In this document: one piece after another, positions 34,206 to 41,979 of the stretch
Numbering within the stretch: position 1 is the stretch's first letter
Layout: each line of letters opens with the position of its first letter
NCBI RefSeq assembly: GCF_900996235.1
Contig: NZ_CAAJGM010000188.1
Span: 31,513-95,512, forward strand
DNA from: Paraburkholderia sp. BCC1885
GTDB lineage: Bacteria; Pseudomonadota; Gammaproteobacteria; Burkholderiales; Burkholderiaceae
Length of the DNA: 64,000 nucleotides
Reading direction: 5' to 3'
The notes under the pieces: model-generated
Seen by the model: only the letters and a program-made list of their open reading frames with translations
Told to the model about the DNA's origin: nothing
The model's database searches: none
Translations under genes and position numbers: made by a program

Positions 34206-37200
34206 TTATGCCACCTGCTGCCACAGCGCTCCGGCGAGTTCGTGGAGCACGGTATCAAGCTTGCCGTCTAAGGTCTTGTCTAGCTTCTTCGCCCCGCCAT
34301 CATTGGCGAACGCCGTATTTACGAACTGCGTATCAACGACCACTTCATGTGCGAGCTGCTTCGCTAGCCGCTTCAGCCAGTTCCGCTGAACGGTAGTCCA
34401 GTTTGTGAGTTTATAGATGCCTTCCATTGCGTGCGCCACACGCTGGTCGAAGGGAACCAGCGGCTCACCGAGTGCAGCTTGCCGAATATAGCCAACAATG
34501 CTCGCCGCGATCTCCTGATTCGTCTGGTTGCGCCACGCGGTCTTGAGTTTCGCTTCGTTGAAGCCATGTTGATCGAGTAGCAGGCGAACCTCGCGCAGTT
34601 CGGCGCGAGTGAGGTCCTTTGGACGATTCACCACGACCGACAACGCTGCCGACTGATTAATCTGCTCACGGATGAACTGATTGAAGCTATCCAGATAGTC
34701 TTCCGGGCGTCCATACTCGCCGTAACTCTGCTCTCGAAGCACCAACTCGTCTTTGTGCTCGGAAATGACTGGCATACGATCGCTACCCACCAACTGCTTT
34801 ACATCGGCGAGTTGCTGTAATAGCTGCTTGTGCTCGCGCACAAAGTCCCCAGCGCCCGCAGGTCCGAGGGAATGCAGATGCTCGTGGAGCTTGGCGGGCG
34901 GCACACCCCACACTTGTTCCAGCTGAGCGAGTCGCTCACGCAGTGCTGGCTTTCCTTCAGCGATGTGCGTGGCCTTTCTCAGCACGCGCATCATTGTCTG
35001 ACTCAGCGCATCAAGCACTTCGTGAGCGTGCGTGCGATCAGGCGTGCTGCCGGGCGCGCTAAAGCTCGCCGGGTCCGTAAGCTCGCCAATCAACTGTTCA
35101 ATCGTGACGTTCGGGTCCTTGACCAGTGGCTTCATCGTGGTCACGTCCTCTAGGGCCGCGTAGATGTCCACAGGATCGTAAATCTTGAAGACGGTCTTAC
35201 CTATCTCGTCGCACCTGCGAGTCGCGCGTCCGATCATCTGCTCGTAGAGGATACGAGAGCGCACGCGACGAAGGAACACCAGATGGGATATGGGCGGAAC
35301 GTCAATCCCAGTTGTGAGAAGGTCAACTGTGATGGCGATACTCGGATATCGTTCATTCTTGTACAGGCGAATGAGCTGACTCACCTTGTCGGACTGGCCT
35401 GTTATCTTGCGTACTGCCGCCTCGTTGTAGTCGCCCTCGTACTTCGCCTTGAACGCTTCGTCCAGCAGTCGCTTCACCATGTCCGCGTGCAGATCGGTAG
35501 CGCAGAAGATCAGCGCCTTCTCCTCGCCGAATGGGTCCAGCTCCTTAGCTAGTTCACCACAGATCACTTCATTAAAGTGCTCATTGATGACTCGTCTGTT
35601 GAAGGCTTCGATGCCGAAGTTCAATTCATCATCTAGCTCTGACAGTTCAATCTCGCCTGTAGCGGTATTGATGGCGGATACCTTTTCACCCTTCTCAAAG
35701 CGAATGCCATTCTTTGTCAGAAGCGTTTCGTAACGTATCGGGGGTTCATGATCAATTAGCCAATCGTCCGCCACCGCTTCGCGATACGAGTACATGTAAA
35801 CCGGTTTTCCGAAAATCTCTGTTGTGTGCTTAGCAGGCGTGGCAGTCATACCTACCTTGACAGCATCAAAGTAGTCGAGCACACGTCTGTAGCTAGACAC
35901 GTACTGATTCTGGTCACGTACAGCCAGCTCGCCCTCGGTCATTTCCTGATCGAGCGTATAACCTCGGTGTGCCTCATCAACAATGATGCAGTCGAACTCA
36001 TCTACGCCGGGGGGCGTATCGGACTGCAACACGCGGCGCACCATTGCCTGTACGGTCGCCACCTGGATGCGCGTTTCAGCTTCCGCCGCCATGTCGCCAA
36101 GTTCGGCCACGTTGTAAATCTTCGACAGTGGCTGATTCTGTTCGAGCAATGCCTCATCGAAGGCTTCGGTTGCCCGCTCGCCCAACGCGGTGCGGTCTAC
36201 CAGGAAGAGGATACGGCGAAAGCGTTCGGCCTTCAGCAATCGATACATGAGACCAATGATGGTGCGCGTTTTCCCTGTGCCGGTTGCCATCGCAACTAGT
36301 GTATTTCGTTGCCTATCCGCGAGTGCCGCTTCGACCGCTTGGATAGCCTTGACCTGATAGTCGCGCAGCCGGAGATAGTCAAATCCTTCCTGTGCGAGTT
36401 TCGTTTCAGCGTCTTCCTTGCTGCGCTTCAGACGATCCAGAAGACCGTCCGGCGTATGAAAGTCGAGTAGCGCACAAGCTAAGTTCGACGGTGAGCGAAG
36501 GTCGCGAAACCAGGTCCCACTCTGCTCGGCGAGCTGCTTGAGGAATGGTCTTCCGTTGCATGAGTAGGCAAAGGGAACCTGGAAATGCCCGCCCTGGCCG
36601 TCCGCCCAAGGCCCTGCCTGGCCAGTAAGCGTCCATGCAGCAATGTGTTCGGGCGCGAGTTGCAGGCCACGTGAGTAACGCTCCGCTTGCGGTATCTTCC
36701 CGGCAACGTTATTGTTGTGTCGCTTTGCCTCGACCACACCAATTGGTATCAGTCCCGAGAAAAGCATGTAGTCCGCCGCCTGCTTGCCAAGCGTGGGCCA
36801 TTCAGCGATTGCCTTATTCTTTCCCGTTTCGGGCCTAGCACCCTTCGCGTACGTCAGCTCTTGCGTATCTGCTTGCCAGCCAGCCTCCGTAAGTTGCTTA
36901 TCAATGAGAATGCGGGTTACTTCCTCATTCATGAGGAGCAGTTTGCTCGCCTGTTGCGTGCTTGCCTGCGTCTGCTTGGTTTGCTGCGCATCGATTTGCT
37001 GTTGCAATGCCTGCAACTGCGTCTCGAAGTCGTGCTGGGCCTTCTTGAGCGTGGCCTCCTGCTCAAGCGCAAGCTCCTTGTAGATCTGGGCCTCAGTCTC
37101 CATCTGTAGGGCTAACGCTGCGTACACCTCCTTCTCCTGCGCAACGAGGTCTGCCAATTCCCGATTGCTCTCAATCGTTCGTGCGGTGCTGTTCAGCTCA

Positions 37201-37673
37201 GCTTTCAGCTGATCAATTTCGGTCTGGAGGCTTCGCAGATGTGCGCTGGGGTCGGGCGGGGGTATAAACGGTCCGACCTGGAAACTCGCACCCTGTTTCC
37301 CGAACGACTGATGGAACCAGATAGCCAAGGCGCGTGCGACCCTCAGGCCGTCCATCGCCTCCCTGTGCTTCGTACTGAACTGATGCGTCGCCTTGTTCCC
37401 TTCGATACGAAGGGTATGGAACAGATCGCGGACCATTCGATCTAGCTGAATTTCGCGCTCGATGCGGAACAGCAACTCCGCCTGCGACGTGTTTTGATCG
37501 AATTCGACGCCGGATCGCACGGCCAATTCCTGCGCCAGAGCCTCACCTAGCTGTCGAAGCTTGATGAGCGTCGTGTTTGGATCGCTGGCGAATGCCTGCT
37601 CGGCGGCGGAACCCAGTTGAGCGAGTAAAGGCGAATGCTCTGTAAGGAAGCTGAAATTCCCGATCTGGCTCAC
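34206..37673 (-). CDS. hsdR: Type I restriction endonuclease subunit
   Basis: The 1155-residue motor-nuclease. In order: an N-terminal DUF4145-like helical domain, a coiled coil (about residues 150-240, rich in Glu/Gln/Lys), a PD-(D/E)xK nuclease (ADYMLFSGLIPIGVVEAKRHN), and SF2 helicase domains with MATGTGKTRTIIGLM, CIIVDEAHRGYTLD, GMTATPAKHT and QMIGRATRRCDE. It cleaves unmodified foreign DNA after translocation. It is the first gene of the operon; the frame is complete and shows no sign of decay. Confidence 0.95.
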   Translation of the reverse strand: MSQIGNFSFLTEHSPLLAQLGSAAEQAFASDPNTTLIKLRQLGEALAQELAVRSGVEFDQNTSQAELLFRIEREIQLDRMVRDLFHTLRIEGNKATHQFSTKHREAMDGLRVARALAIWFHQSFGKQGASFQVGPFIPPPDPSAHLRSLQTEIDQLKAELNSTARTIESNRELADLVAQEKEVYAALALQMETEAQIYKELALEQEATLKKAQHDFETQLQALQQQIDAQQTKQTQASTQQASKLLLMNEEVTRILIDKQLTEAGWQADTQELTYAKGARPETGKNKAIAEWPTLGKQAADYMLFSGLIPIGVVEAKRHNNNVAGKIPQAERYSRGLQLAPEHIAAWTLTGQAGPWADGQGGHFQVPFAYSCNGRPFLKQLAEQSGTWFRDLRSPSNLACALLDFHTPDGLLDRLKRSKEDAETKLAQEGFDYLRLRDYQVKAIQAVEAALADRQRNTLVAMATGTGKTRTIIGLMYRLLKAERFRRILFLVDRTALGERATEAFDEALLEQNQPLSKIYNVAELGDMAAEAETRIQVATVQAMVRRVLQSDTPPGVDEFDCIIVDEAHRGYTLDQEMTEGELAVRDQNQYVSSYRRVLDYFDAVKVGMTATPAKHTTEIFGKPVYMYSYREAVADDWLIDHEPPIRYETLLTKNGIRFEKGEKVSAINTATGEIELSELDDELNFGIEAFNRRVINEHFNEVICGELAKELDPFGEEKALIFCATDLHADMVKRLLDEAFKAKYEGDYNEAAVRKITGQSDKVSQLIRLYKNERYPSIAITVDLLTTGIDVPPISHLVFLRRVRSRILYEQMIGRATRRCDEIGKTVFKIYDPVDIYAALEDVTTMKPLVKDPNVTIEQLIGELTDPASFSAPGSTPDRTHAHEVLDALSQTMMRVLRKATHIAEGKPALRERLAQLEQVWGVPPAKLHEHLHSLGPAGAGDFVREHKQLLQQLADVKQLVGSDRMPVISEHKDELVLREQSYGEYGRPEDYLDSFNQFIREQINQSAALSVVVNRPKDLTRAELREVRLLLDQHGFNEAKLKTAWRNQTNQEIAASIVGYIRQAALGEPLVPFDQRVAHAMEGIYKLTNWTTVQRNWLKRLAKQLAHEVVVDTQFVNTAFANDGGAKKLDKTLDGKLDTVLHELAGALWQQVA

Positions 37674-37795
37674 GATATTGGTCTGTCGTTTTTGTCCAAG
37701 CGACTGTACGCGAAATAGACCCCTGTGGAAATGGGGAAGTGTTCATCCTCAGTACTTACACGGGCACAGTGCGCGCCACGTTTTGGTGGCAACAC

Positions 37796-38383
37796 CTACA
37801 CCGTCGTGCCCTCGATCCTGCGTACTCGCATGATGGTCTGCCTCGTTGTCTTGTAGTCGCGGGCAAGCTGAGAGACTGACTGACCTTGGGCAAGGCGGGC
37901 GCGGGCCTCAGATTGCTGCGCAGGCGTGAGCGCGGGCTTGCGGCCTAACACTTTACCTTCGGCCTTCACGCGGGCTAGCCCGCTCTGCGTCCGTTCGATC
38001 AGCAGATCACGTTCGAACTCCGCTACGGCGTTCAGAACACCCATGGTCATCTTGCCTGCTGAACTGGTCAGGTCTGTGCCACCCAATGCAAGGCAGTGCA
38101 CGCGCACACCGATCTGCGCTAGCCGCTCTACAGTCTCGCGTACATTCATCGCGTTGCGGCCCAGCCTATCCAGCTTCGTGACGATCAACACGTCGCCCGC
38201 TTCGAGTCGGTCGAGTAGCTTGATGAAGCCGGGACGCTGCAAAGCCGCTACGGACCCGCTGATGGACTCCTCCACGATGCGGCGTTTATCGAGAGCGAAG
38301 CCTGTGGCCTCGATTTCACGGCGCTGATTCTCGGTGTTTTGCTCGTGCGTGCTGACGCGGCAGTAAGCAAAGATTCTAGACAT
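37796..38383 (-). CDS. Serine recombinase (resolvase/invertase family)
   Basis: A 195-residue small serine recombinase of the Tn3-resolvase/Pin type. It has the catalytic Ser11 in IFAYCRVSTHEQN, the TKLDRLGRNAMNVRETV motif with conserved arginines, the E-helix region MTMGVLNAVAEFERDLLIERTQSGLARV, and a C-terminal HTH (QSVSQLARDYKTTRQTIMRV). The start at 38383 gives the canonical N-terminus. Several GTAC-containing inverted repeats upstream (38402-38500) could be its crossover or res site. It could be the resolvase of a lost transposon or the recombinase that moved the RM cluster. Confidence 0.92.
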   Translation of the reverse strand: MSRIFAYCRVSTHEQNTENQRREIEATGFALDKRRIVEESISGSVAALQRPGFIKLLDRLEAGDVLIVTKLDRLGRNAMNVRETVERLAQIGVRVHCLALGGTDLTSSAGKMTMGVLNAVAEFERDLLIERTQSGLARVKAEGKVLGRKPALTPAQQSEARARLAQGQSVSQLARDYKTTRQTIMRVRRIEGTTV

Positions 38384-38401
38384 GATGGGGCTCCCCGGGA
38401 C

Positions 38402-38500
38402 GTACATATACAGTGTACGAAGACGATGTACGAACCATAGCTCTGTTCCGAAATATGTCAAGGCTAGTTTTCGTACATGGTATCGCGGGGTGTACGTAAC
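38402..38500. repeat. GTAC-rich inverted repeats upstream of the resolvase
   Basis: GTACAT...GTGTAC at 38402-38418, ATGTACGAA at about 38426, and TTCGTACAT...TGTACGTAA at 38470-38500 repeat the half-site CGTACA/TGTACG in inverted pairs. The spacing resembles subsites of a res region and may also autoregulate the gene. Confidence 0.45.
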
Positions 38501-38615
38501 CGATCGTTTTCGGACAAAGGCAGGCGTCTTTGGGGACAGTCGGTGTCCTTTTTGATTGACGCGGCTGCCCGGACAAAGCGTCGTCGCTCAAACACCTGCA
38601 AAAACGTTACGCGGC

Positions 38616-39314
38616 CTATTTGGAAAATGTGTTCGAGGTTGAGGACGACGAGTTGGAAGACGAAAACGGGCCATCGGACGCGGCTTCTGCCTGAGTGGTA
38701 CCCGCGTCGCCCTGCGCTTTGCGCTTAACTTCCGCATTATCGAAGAGTGCCTGCCATTTCGGAAACTTTTCGATGTAGGTGTGGAGACCGATGTTGCCCT
38801 TGCGCATGTCGTGCAGCGAGCTGATGCCAGCGAGATCCGCGCTGTCCAGTAGGTCCGGCTTGTCTTTTGGCCATGAGGCGAAGCCGTACACAATGATCAA
38901 CGACGGCACATCGAGGCCATCTCTGTCGTTGGCCCGGTCCTCCGCGTAATAGCCCACGTTGTGGATCTTGCACATGTCAAGCGCGATGTAAGACCGATGC
39001 CTCCAATACTCCTCGCTGTCCTCGCACATGGCCCGGTGCGAGGTTTCCGTCACGCCTCGTTTTAGTACCTTGTACGCCTCGATGTGCCGAGTGGCGGTCA
39101 GCCAGTTGAGTCGTTTGGGCTCGACGGGCGCGAGCGCCTTTCCGCTCTAGGTCAACGCTTCGTACGCCCGTTGCAGCGCCAAAATCGCCTGATCGAGATG
39201 GTTCTTGCTTTCGCGGTCCTTCTGCGGCGTCTTGATCGCTCGCCACGCGATGCAAGCCGCCACGACCGCTACGGTCGGCGATAGGAACGGCGTCACGGCC
39301 CTGATGACTTCCAT
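38616..39314 (-). pseudogene. Membrane-anchored hypothetical protein broken by an amber codon
   Basis: An otherwise continuous frame from an ATG at 39314 to a stop at 38616 contains one in-frame TAG at 39147-39149 (codon 56). The first part has a hydrophobic segment (VTPFLSPTVAVVAACIAWRA). The second, continuing KALAPVEPKRLNWLTATRHIEAYKVLKRGVTETSHRAMCEDSEEYWRHRSYIALDM, is clearly protein-like and ends in a Ser/Asn-rich tail. The downstream portion alone can be read from about 39053. It is probably a recent nonsense mutation, because codon use on both sides is normal. The family is not recognised; it sits beside a nuclease gene in the same direction. Confidence 0.65.
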
Positions 39315-39333
39315 GAAGGTCGAACCGATCGGG

Positions 39334-40134
39334 TTAACTATGCAGCGCCACCGAGCGCAGCGTCACCGCGAGGTCATACTCCATCAGCCGCACGTTGGGT
39401 ACCTGCGTGGCCGCGTACTTCAACTTCTGCGAAATATCGGACGCGACGATAACGCCGAATACGTTTTTGCCGTCAGCCAAATGTTCTTTGACCCAACCCA
39501 TGTAACGCAAAATCTGGCCAAGCGTTGCGTCCGGGCCGCGGCCGACCTTCAACTCCAATACGTAGAAGTCTCCGTTGCACGTCGCCAGAATGTCGATCGG
39601 GCCGACGTCTGTCTGGAACTCCACGCCGTCGCGCTCGTCGGCGGTGTAGAGCATAAGCGGAGACTGTTTCCCGGGCAGCGTTGGGAGGTTCTTCGCGAGA
39701 TAGTCGCGCAGGTGCGCCTCCAAAGCGAAGGCGCCGTAGGCTTCGTCGCAGGCCTCGACCGCCTCGGTGAGCGGTGTCGAGTTTTCGCTGATGCCATCGG
39801 CCAGACGAACGGTCAACGTACCGTCGGCAGCCTGCGCGATTTCCCATTGGCCATGTTTCTCTGGGTCATACCAGACCACGCGACCACGCCCCGTGTTAAA
39901 CAAGAAGTCGTGCGGCCCGTCGCACAAGCGGGGCTTCTTATTCTCGTTGTAGTGAATGCGTGAGGGCAGGTTGACGGAACTGGCGATGATTCCACAGGTC
40001 ATCGAACTGTCGTTGACATCGCCATAGTCCAACCGCACGCGCGCTTTGATAGCGCTGTACGTGCATTCCCCACTCATTTGCTGAACCACTTCTCGAATCA
40101 TTTGCCAGACAGGCGGGCGATTGCCGTTGCTCAA
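39334..40134 (-). CDS. NucS-like endonuclease domain protein with DUF7669-type N-terminus
   Basis: A 266-residue protein. The N-terminal 60 residues (VWQMIREVVQQMSGECTYSAIKARVRLDYGDVNDSSMTCGIIASSVN) resemble DUF7669-type modules seen in restriction-like proteins. The C-terminal 120 residues form a NucS-like PD-(D/E)xK fold: GVEFQTDVGPIDILATCNGDFYVLELKVGRGPDATLGQILRYMGWVKE, with Asp in PIDIL and the ELK catalytic motif. It is likely a cytosolic DNase, possibly modification-dependent or a solitary defence nuclease. It lies 19 bases upstream of the amber-broken gene, so the two were probably one operon. Confidence 0.75.
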   Translation of the reverse strand: MSNGNRPPVWQMIREVVQQMSGECTYSAIKARVRLDYGDVNDSSMTCGIIASSVNLPSRIHYNENKKPRLCDGPHDFLFNTGRGRVVWYDPEKHGQWEIAQAADGTLTVRLADGISENSTPLTEAVEACDEAYGAFALEAHLRDYLAKNLPTLPGKQSPLMLYTADERDGVEFQTDVGPIDILATCNGDFYVLELKVGRGPDATLGQILRYMGWVKEHLADGKNVFGVIVASDISQKLKYAATQVPNVRLMEYDLAVTLRSVALHS

Positions 40135-40628
40135 TATTGTGCTCCTCGTTCGTAGTCTTATAGAGGGCCGGCCGAGCCATCCCCGTAGAAAAGTGCATTC
40201 TTACCACGCGGGGGTGAACAAGCCAACTGTCGCTCGAGCGTCCGTTGAATGAATGACCTCAACAATCCGTTAGACGACGTCAGGCAGCGCCATCAAGCGA
40301 CGGGACGATCAAGCACCCTTCTTGGAGCTCGTTAGGCCCTAGACCTTCACACATCAATGGCACTAAATGAAAATTTATCATCGATCTCTGCCAATTGAGC
40401 ATTGGTTGAATAATTCGGGAATTTTTTTGATGTTATTACGCATTCAATACCTCTATTTAAGAGTTCGATGCTACAAAACGATCAAAAACAGTTTTTAAAA
40501 TCGATCCAATTCGACTCGTAAAAATATGTTTCTTTTTATCCGTCAGTTCATCGAAAATAATGCGTTGACCTCCTGTTGCTCGGCTCCTATTCTCAGAAAA
40601 CTCACACACAAATTTTGTCGAGTTTCAC
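40135..40628. other. AT-rich intergenic region, probable transposon-end zone
   Basis: About 490 bases between the divergent nuclease and XRE genes. From 40360 to 40600 the sequence is conspicuously AT-rich for this genome. The outer end of the Tn7-like element probably lies here or in 41034-41314, but I could not identify a terminal TGT repeat with confidence. Confidence 0.35.
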
Positions 40629-41033
40629 GTGACCGATCTTGGAAAATTCATTCGGACCCGCAGGAAAGTTCTTGATCTGACGCAGACCCAACTCGCTCAG
40701 CGTCTCGGCGTCGACGACGCGTACATCAGCGCAATCGAACGTGGGGTCCGGACGCCTGGCGATGTTGTTTTCATCGATCAGTTGGGGCGAGCCTTGGCGC
40801 TCGATGCGGATGGCAAGCGTGAGCTGGAGGCAGTTGCGGAAAGCTCCAAGCGCCTGGTGCGCCTGTCTGATCCACTGCCGCTGTGCAAGTATCAAGTCAT
40901 TGCCGCTCTGGTCAGGGACCAAGCTCTGACGGAGGTCGACATGGAAACGATTGCAAAAGTGCATTCCGCGATCGTCCAGATTCGGAACGCCACGGCGGGA
41001 GCCGTCGGCATTGCCAGCGGAGGACCTATGTAA
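40629..41033 (+). CDS. XRE family regulator upstream of the transposition operon
   Basis: A 134-residue cytosolic regulator. The N-terminal HTH_3 domain (LGKFIRTRRKVLDLTQTQLAQRLGVDDAYISAIERGVRTPGD) is followed by a helical C-terminus of unknown fold. It uses a GTG start. It lies 280 bases upstream of tnsA on the same strand, so it may regulate the transposition genes, as Xre-type proteins do in several Tn7-like elements. That link is inferred from position. Confidence 0.85.
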   Translation: MTDLGKFIRTRRKVLDLTQTQLAQRLGVDDAYISAIERGVRTPGDVVFIDQLGRALALDADGKRELEAVAESSKRLVRLSDPLPLCKYQVIAALVRDQALTEVDMETIAKVHSAIVQIRNATAGAVGIASGGPM

Positions 41034-41257
41034 AAGCAAAAGCGCCACAAACCAGAAGGCCTGTAGCGCTTTCGGGTTCAGAATCAGTAAAGATTCCGCT
41101 CCTAGACAAAGCCGAGTCTCTACCTATCTGACCTCAGCGTCAAGCCCTTCTTTTTCCCTTGCGATTTGCGCCCCTCAGGATTCGAACTGTCTTGATCGAA
41201 TCCTCGATATCGCTCGCCCGCTCTCAAAGCGGTATTCGACGGCAAATTGTCGTCGAT

Positions 41258-41266
41258 GGGGGGGGG
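41258..41266 (+). repeat. G9 homopolymer upstream of tnsA
   Basis: Nine consecutive Gs about 50 bases before the tnsA start, outside any gene I support. Such tracts can slip and alter promoter spacing or leader RNA. Confidence 0.6.
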
Positions 41267-41314
41267 CTTTCCTGAAAGATAAGCGTCTGTCTGCAGACGC
41301 GATGGAGAAAACTC

Positions 41315-41965
41315 GTGCCCAAAATTTCCCGAGCTTTAGCGAATCAACCCTCAACACGTCTGCCGCGCCGCATCGTGACCGTCTCAGGCCGCGGCGTGCG
41401 AGGAAGATTTCCGAGTCGGAAATCAGCCAAACCGGCCCAGTATGAAAGCTTCGTCGAGAACATGGTGCTGGCGTTTCTGGAAGTGGCCGCGGCCGTCAAG
41501 TCGCTCTCGACCCAACCTCGAGTATTCGAATACCCAGACGGCACAAGCCAGCGGTGCTATACGCCTGACGTGGAAATCGAGATAAAGAGTGAGACCACTC
41601 ACGAAACTGCGTTCCTCGAGGTCAAAGACGACAGAACGTTCACCGCAAACTCAGAAGCTGCCACGCGGCTACGGGCGGCACTGCCGCATGTCCGTCAATG
41701 CGGGCACCGTTTGCATATCGTCTTTCGGTCCGACCTCGTCATGAATGACCTACACGGAAAGCTTGTACTCCTCTTAAGAATGCGTCCACTTCGGGGCAGG
41801 TATCGACCAGACATCGACACGTCCCTGTGGGATCCGGAAAACGGCACCACTCCTTCGGCGGATATTCAACAGCAATGGGAAGACGCAAAACGTCAATGTG
41901 ACGATTTGCTTAGCCGGATCATGAATCGTGATCCAGATGATTTCCTGTCAGTCTCAAGTCGCTAA
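41315..41965 (+). CDS. tnsA: TnsA-like transposon endonuclease
   Basis: A 216-residue Tn7-type endonuclease, the subunit that cuts the 5' ends of the element so that it moves by cut-and-paste. It has an early conserved acidic residue (QYESFVENMVL), then PD-(D/E)xK motifs: Asp in CYTPDVEIEI and TAFLEVKDD. The length is short versus Tn7 TnsA (273), with a reduced C-terminal domain that ends SRIMNRDPDDF. The GTG start at 41315 follows GGAG eight bases upstream. It is the first gene of a tight five-gene operon, 14 bases before tnsB. Confidence 0.85.
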   Translation: MPKISRALANQPSTRLPRRIVTVSGRGVRGRFPSRKSAKPAQYESFVENMVLAFLEVAAAVKSLSTQPRVFEYPDGTSQRCYTPDVEIEIKSETTHETAFLEVKDDRTFTANSEAATRLRAALPHVRQCGHRLHIVFRSDLVMNDLHGKLVLLLRMRPLRGRYRPDIDTSLWDPENGTTPSADIQQQWEDAKRQCDDLLSRIMNRDPDDFLSVSSR

Positions 41966-41979
41966 ACGGAGCGTCAACC

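Noticed and set aside
40135..41314. Left end of the Tn7-like element
   Set aside because: AT-rich sequence is present, but no convincing terminal TGT repeat or set of TnsB-binding repeats could be matched with a partner on the far side.
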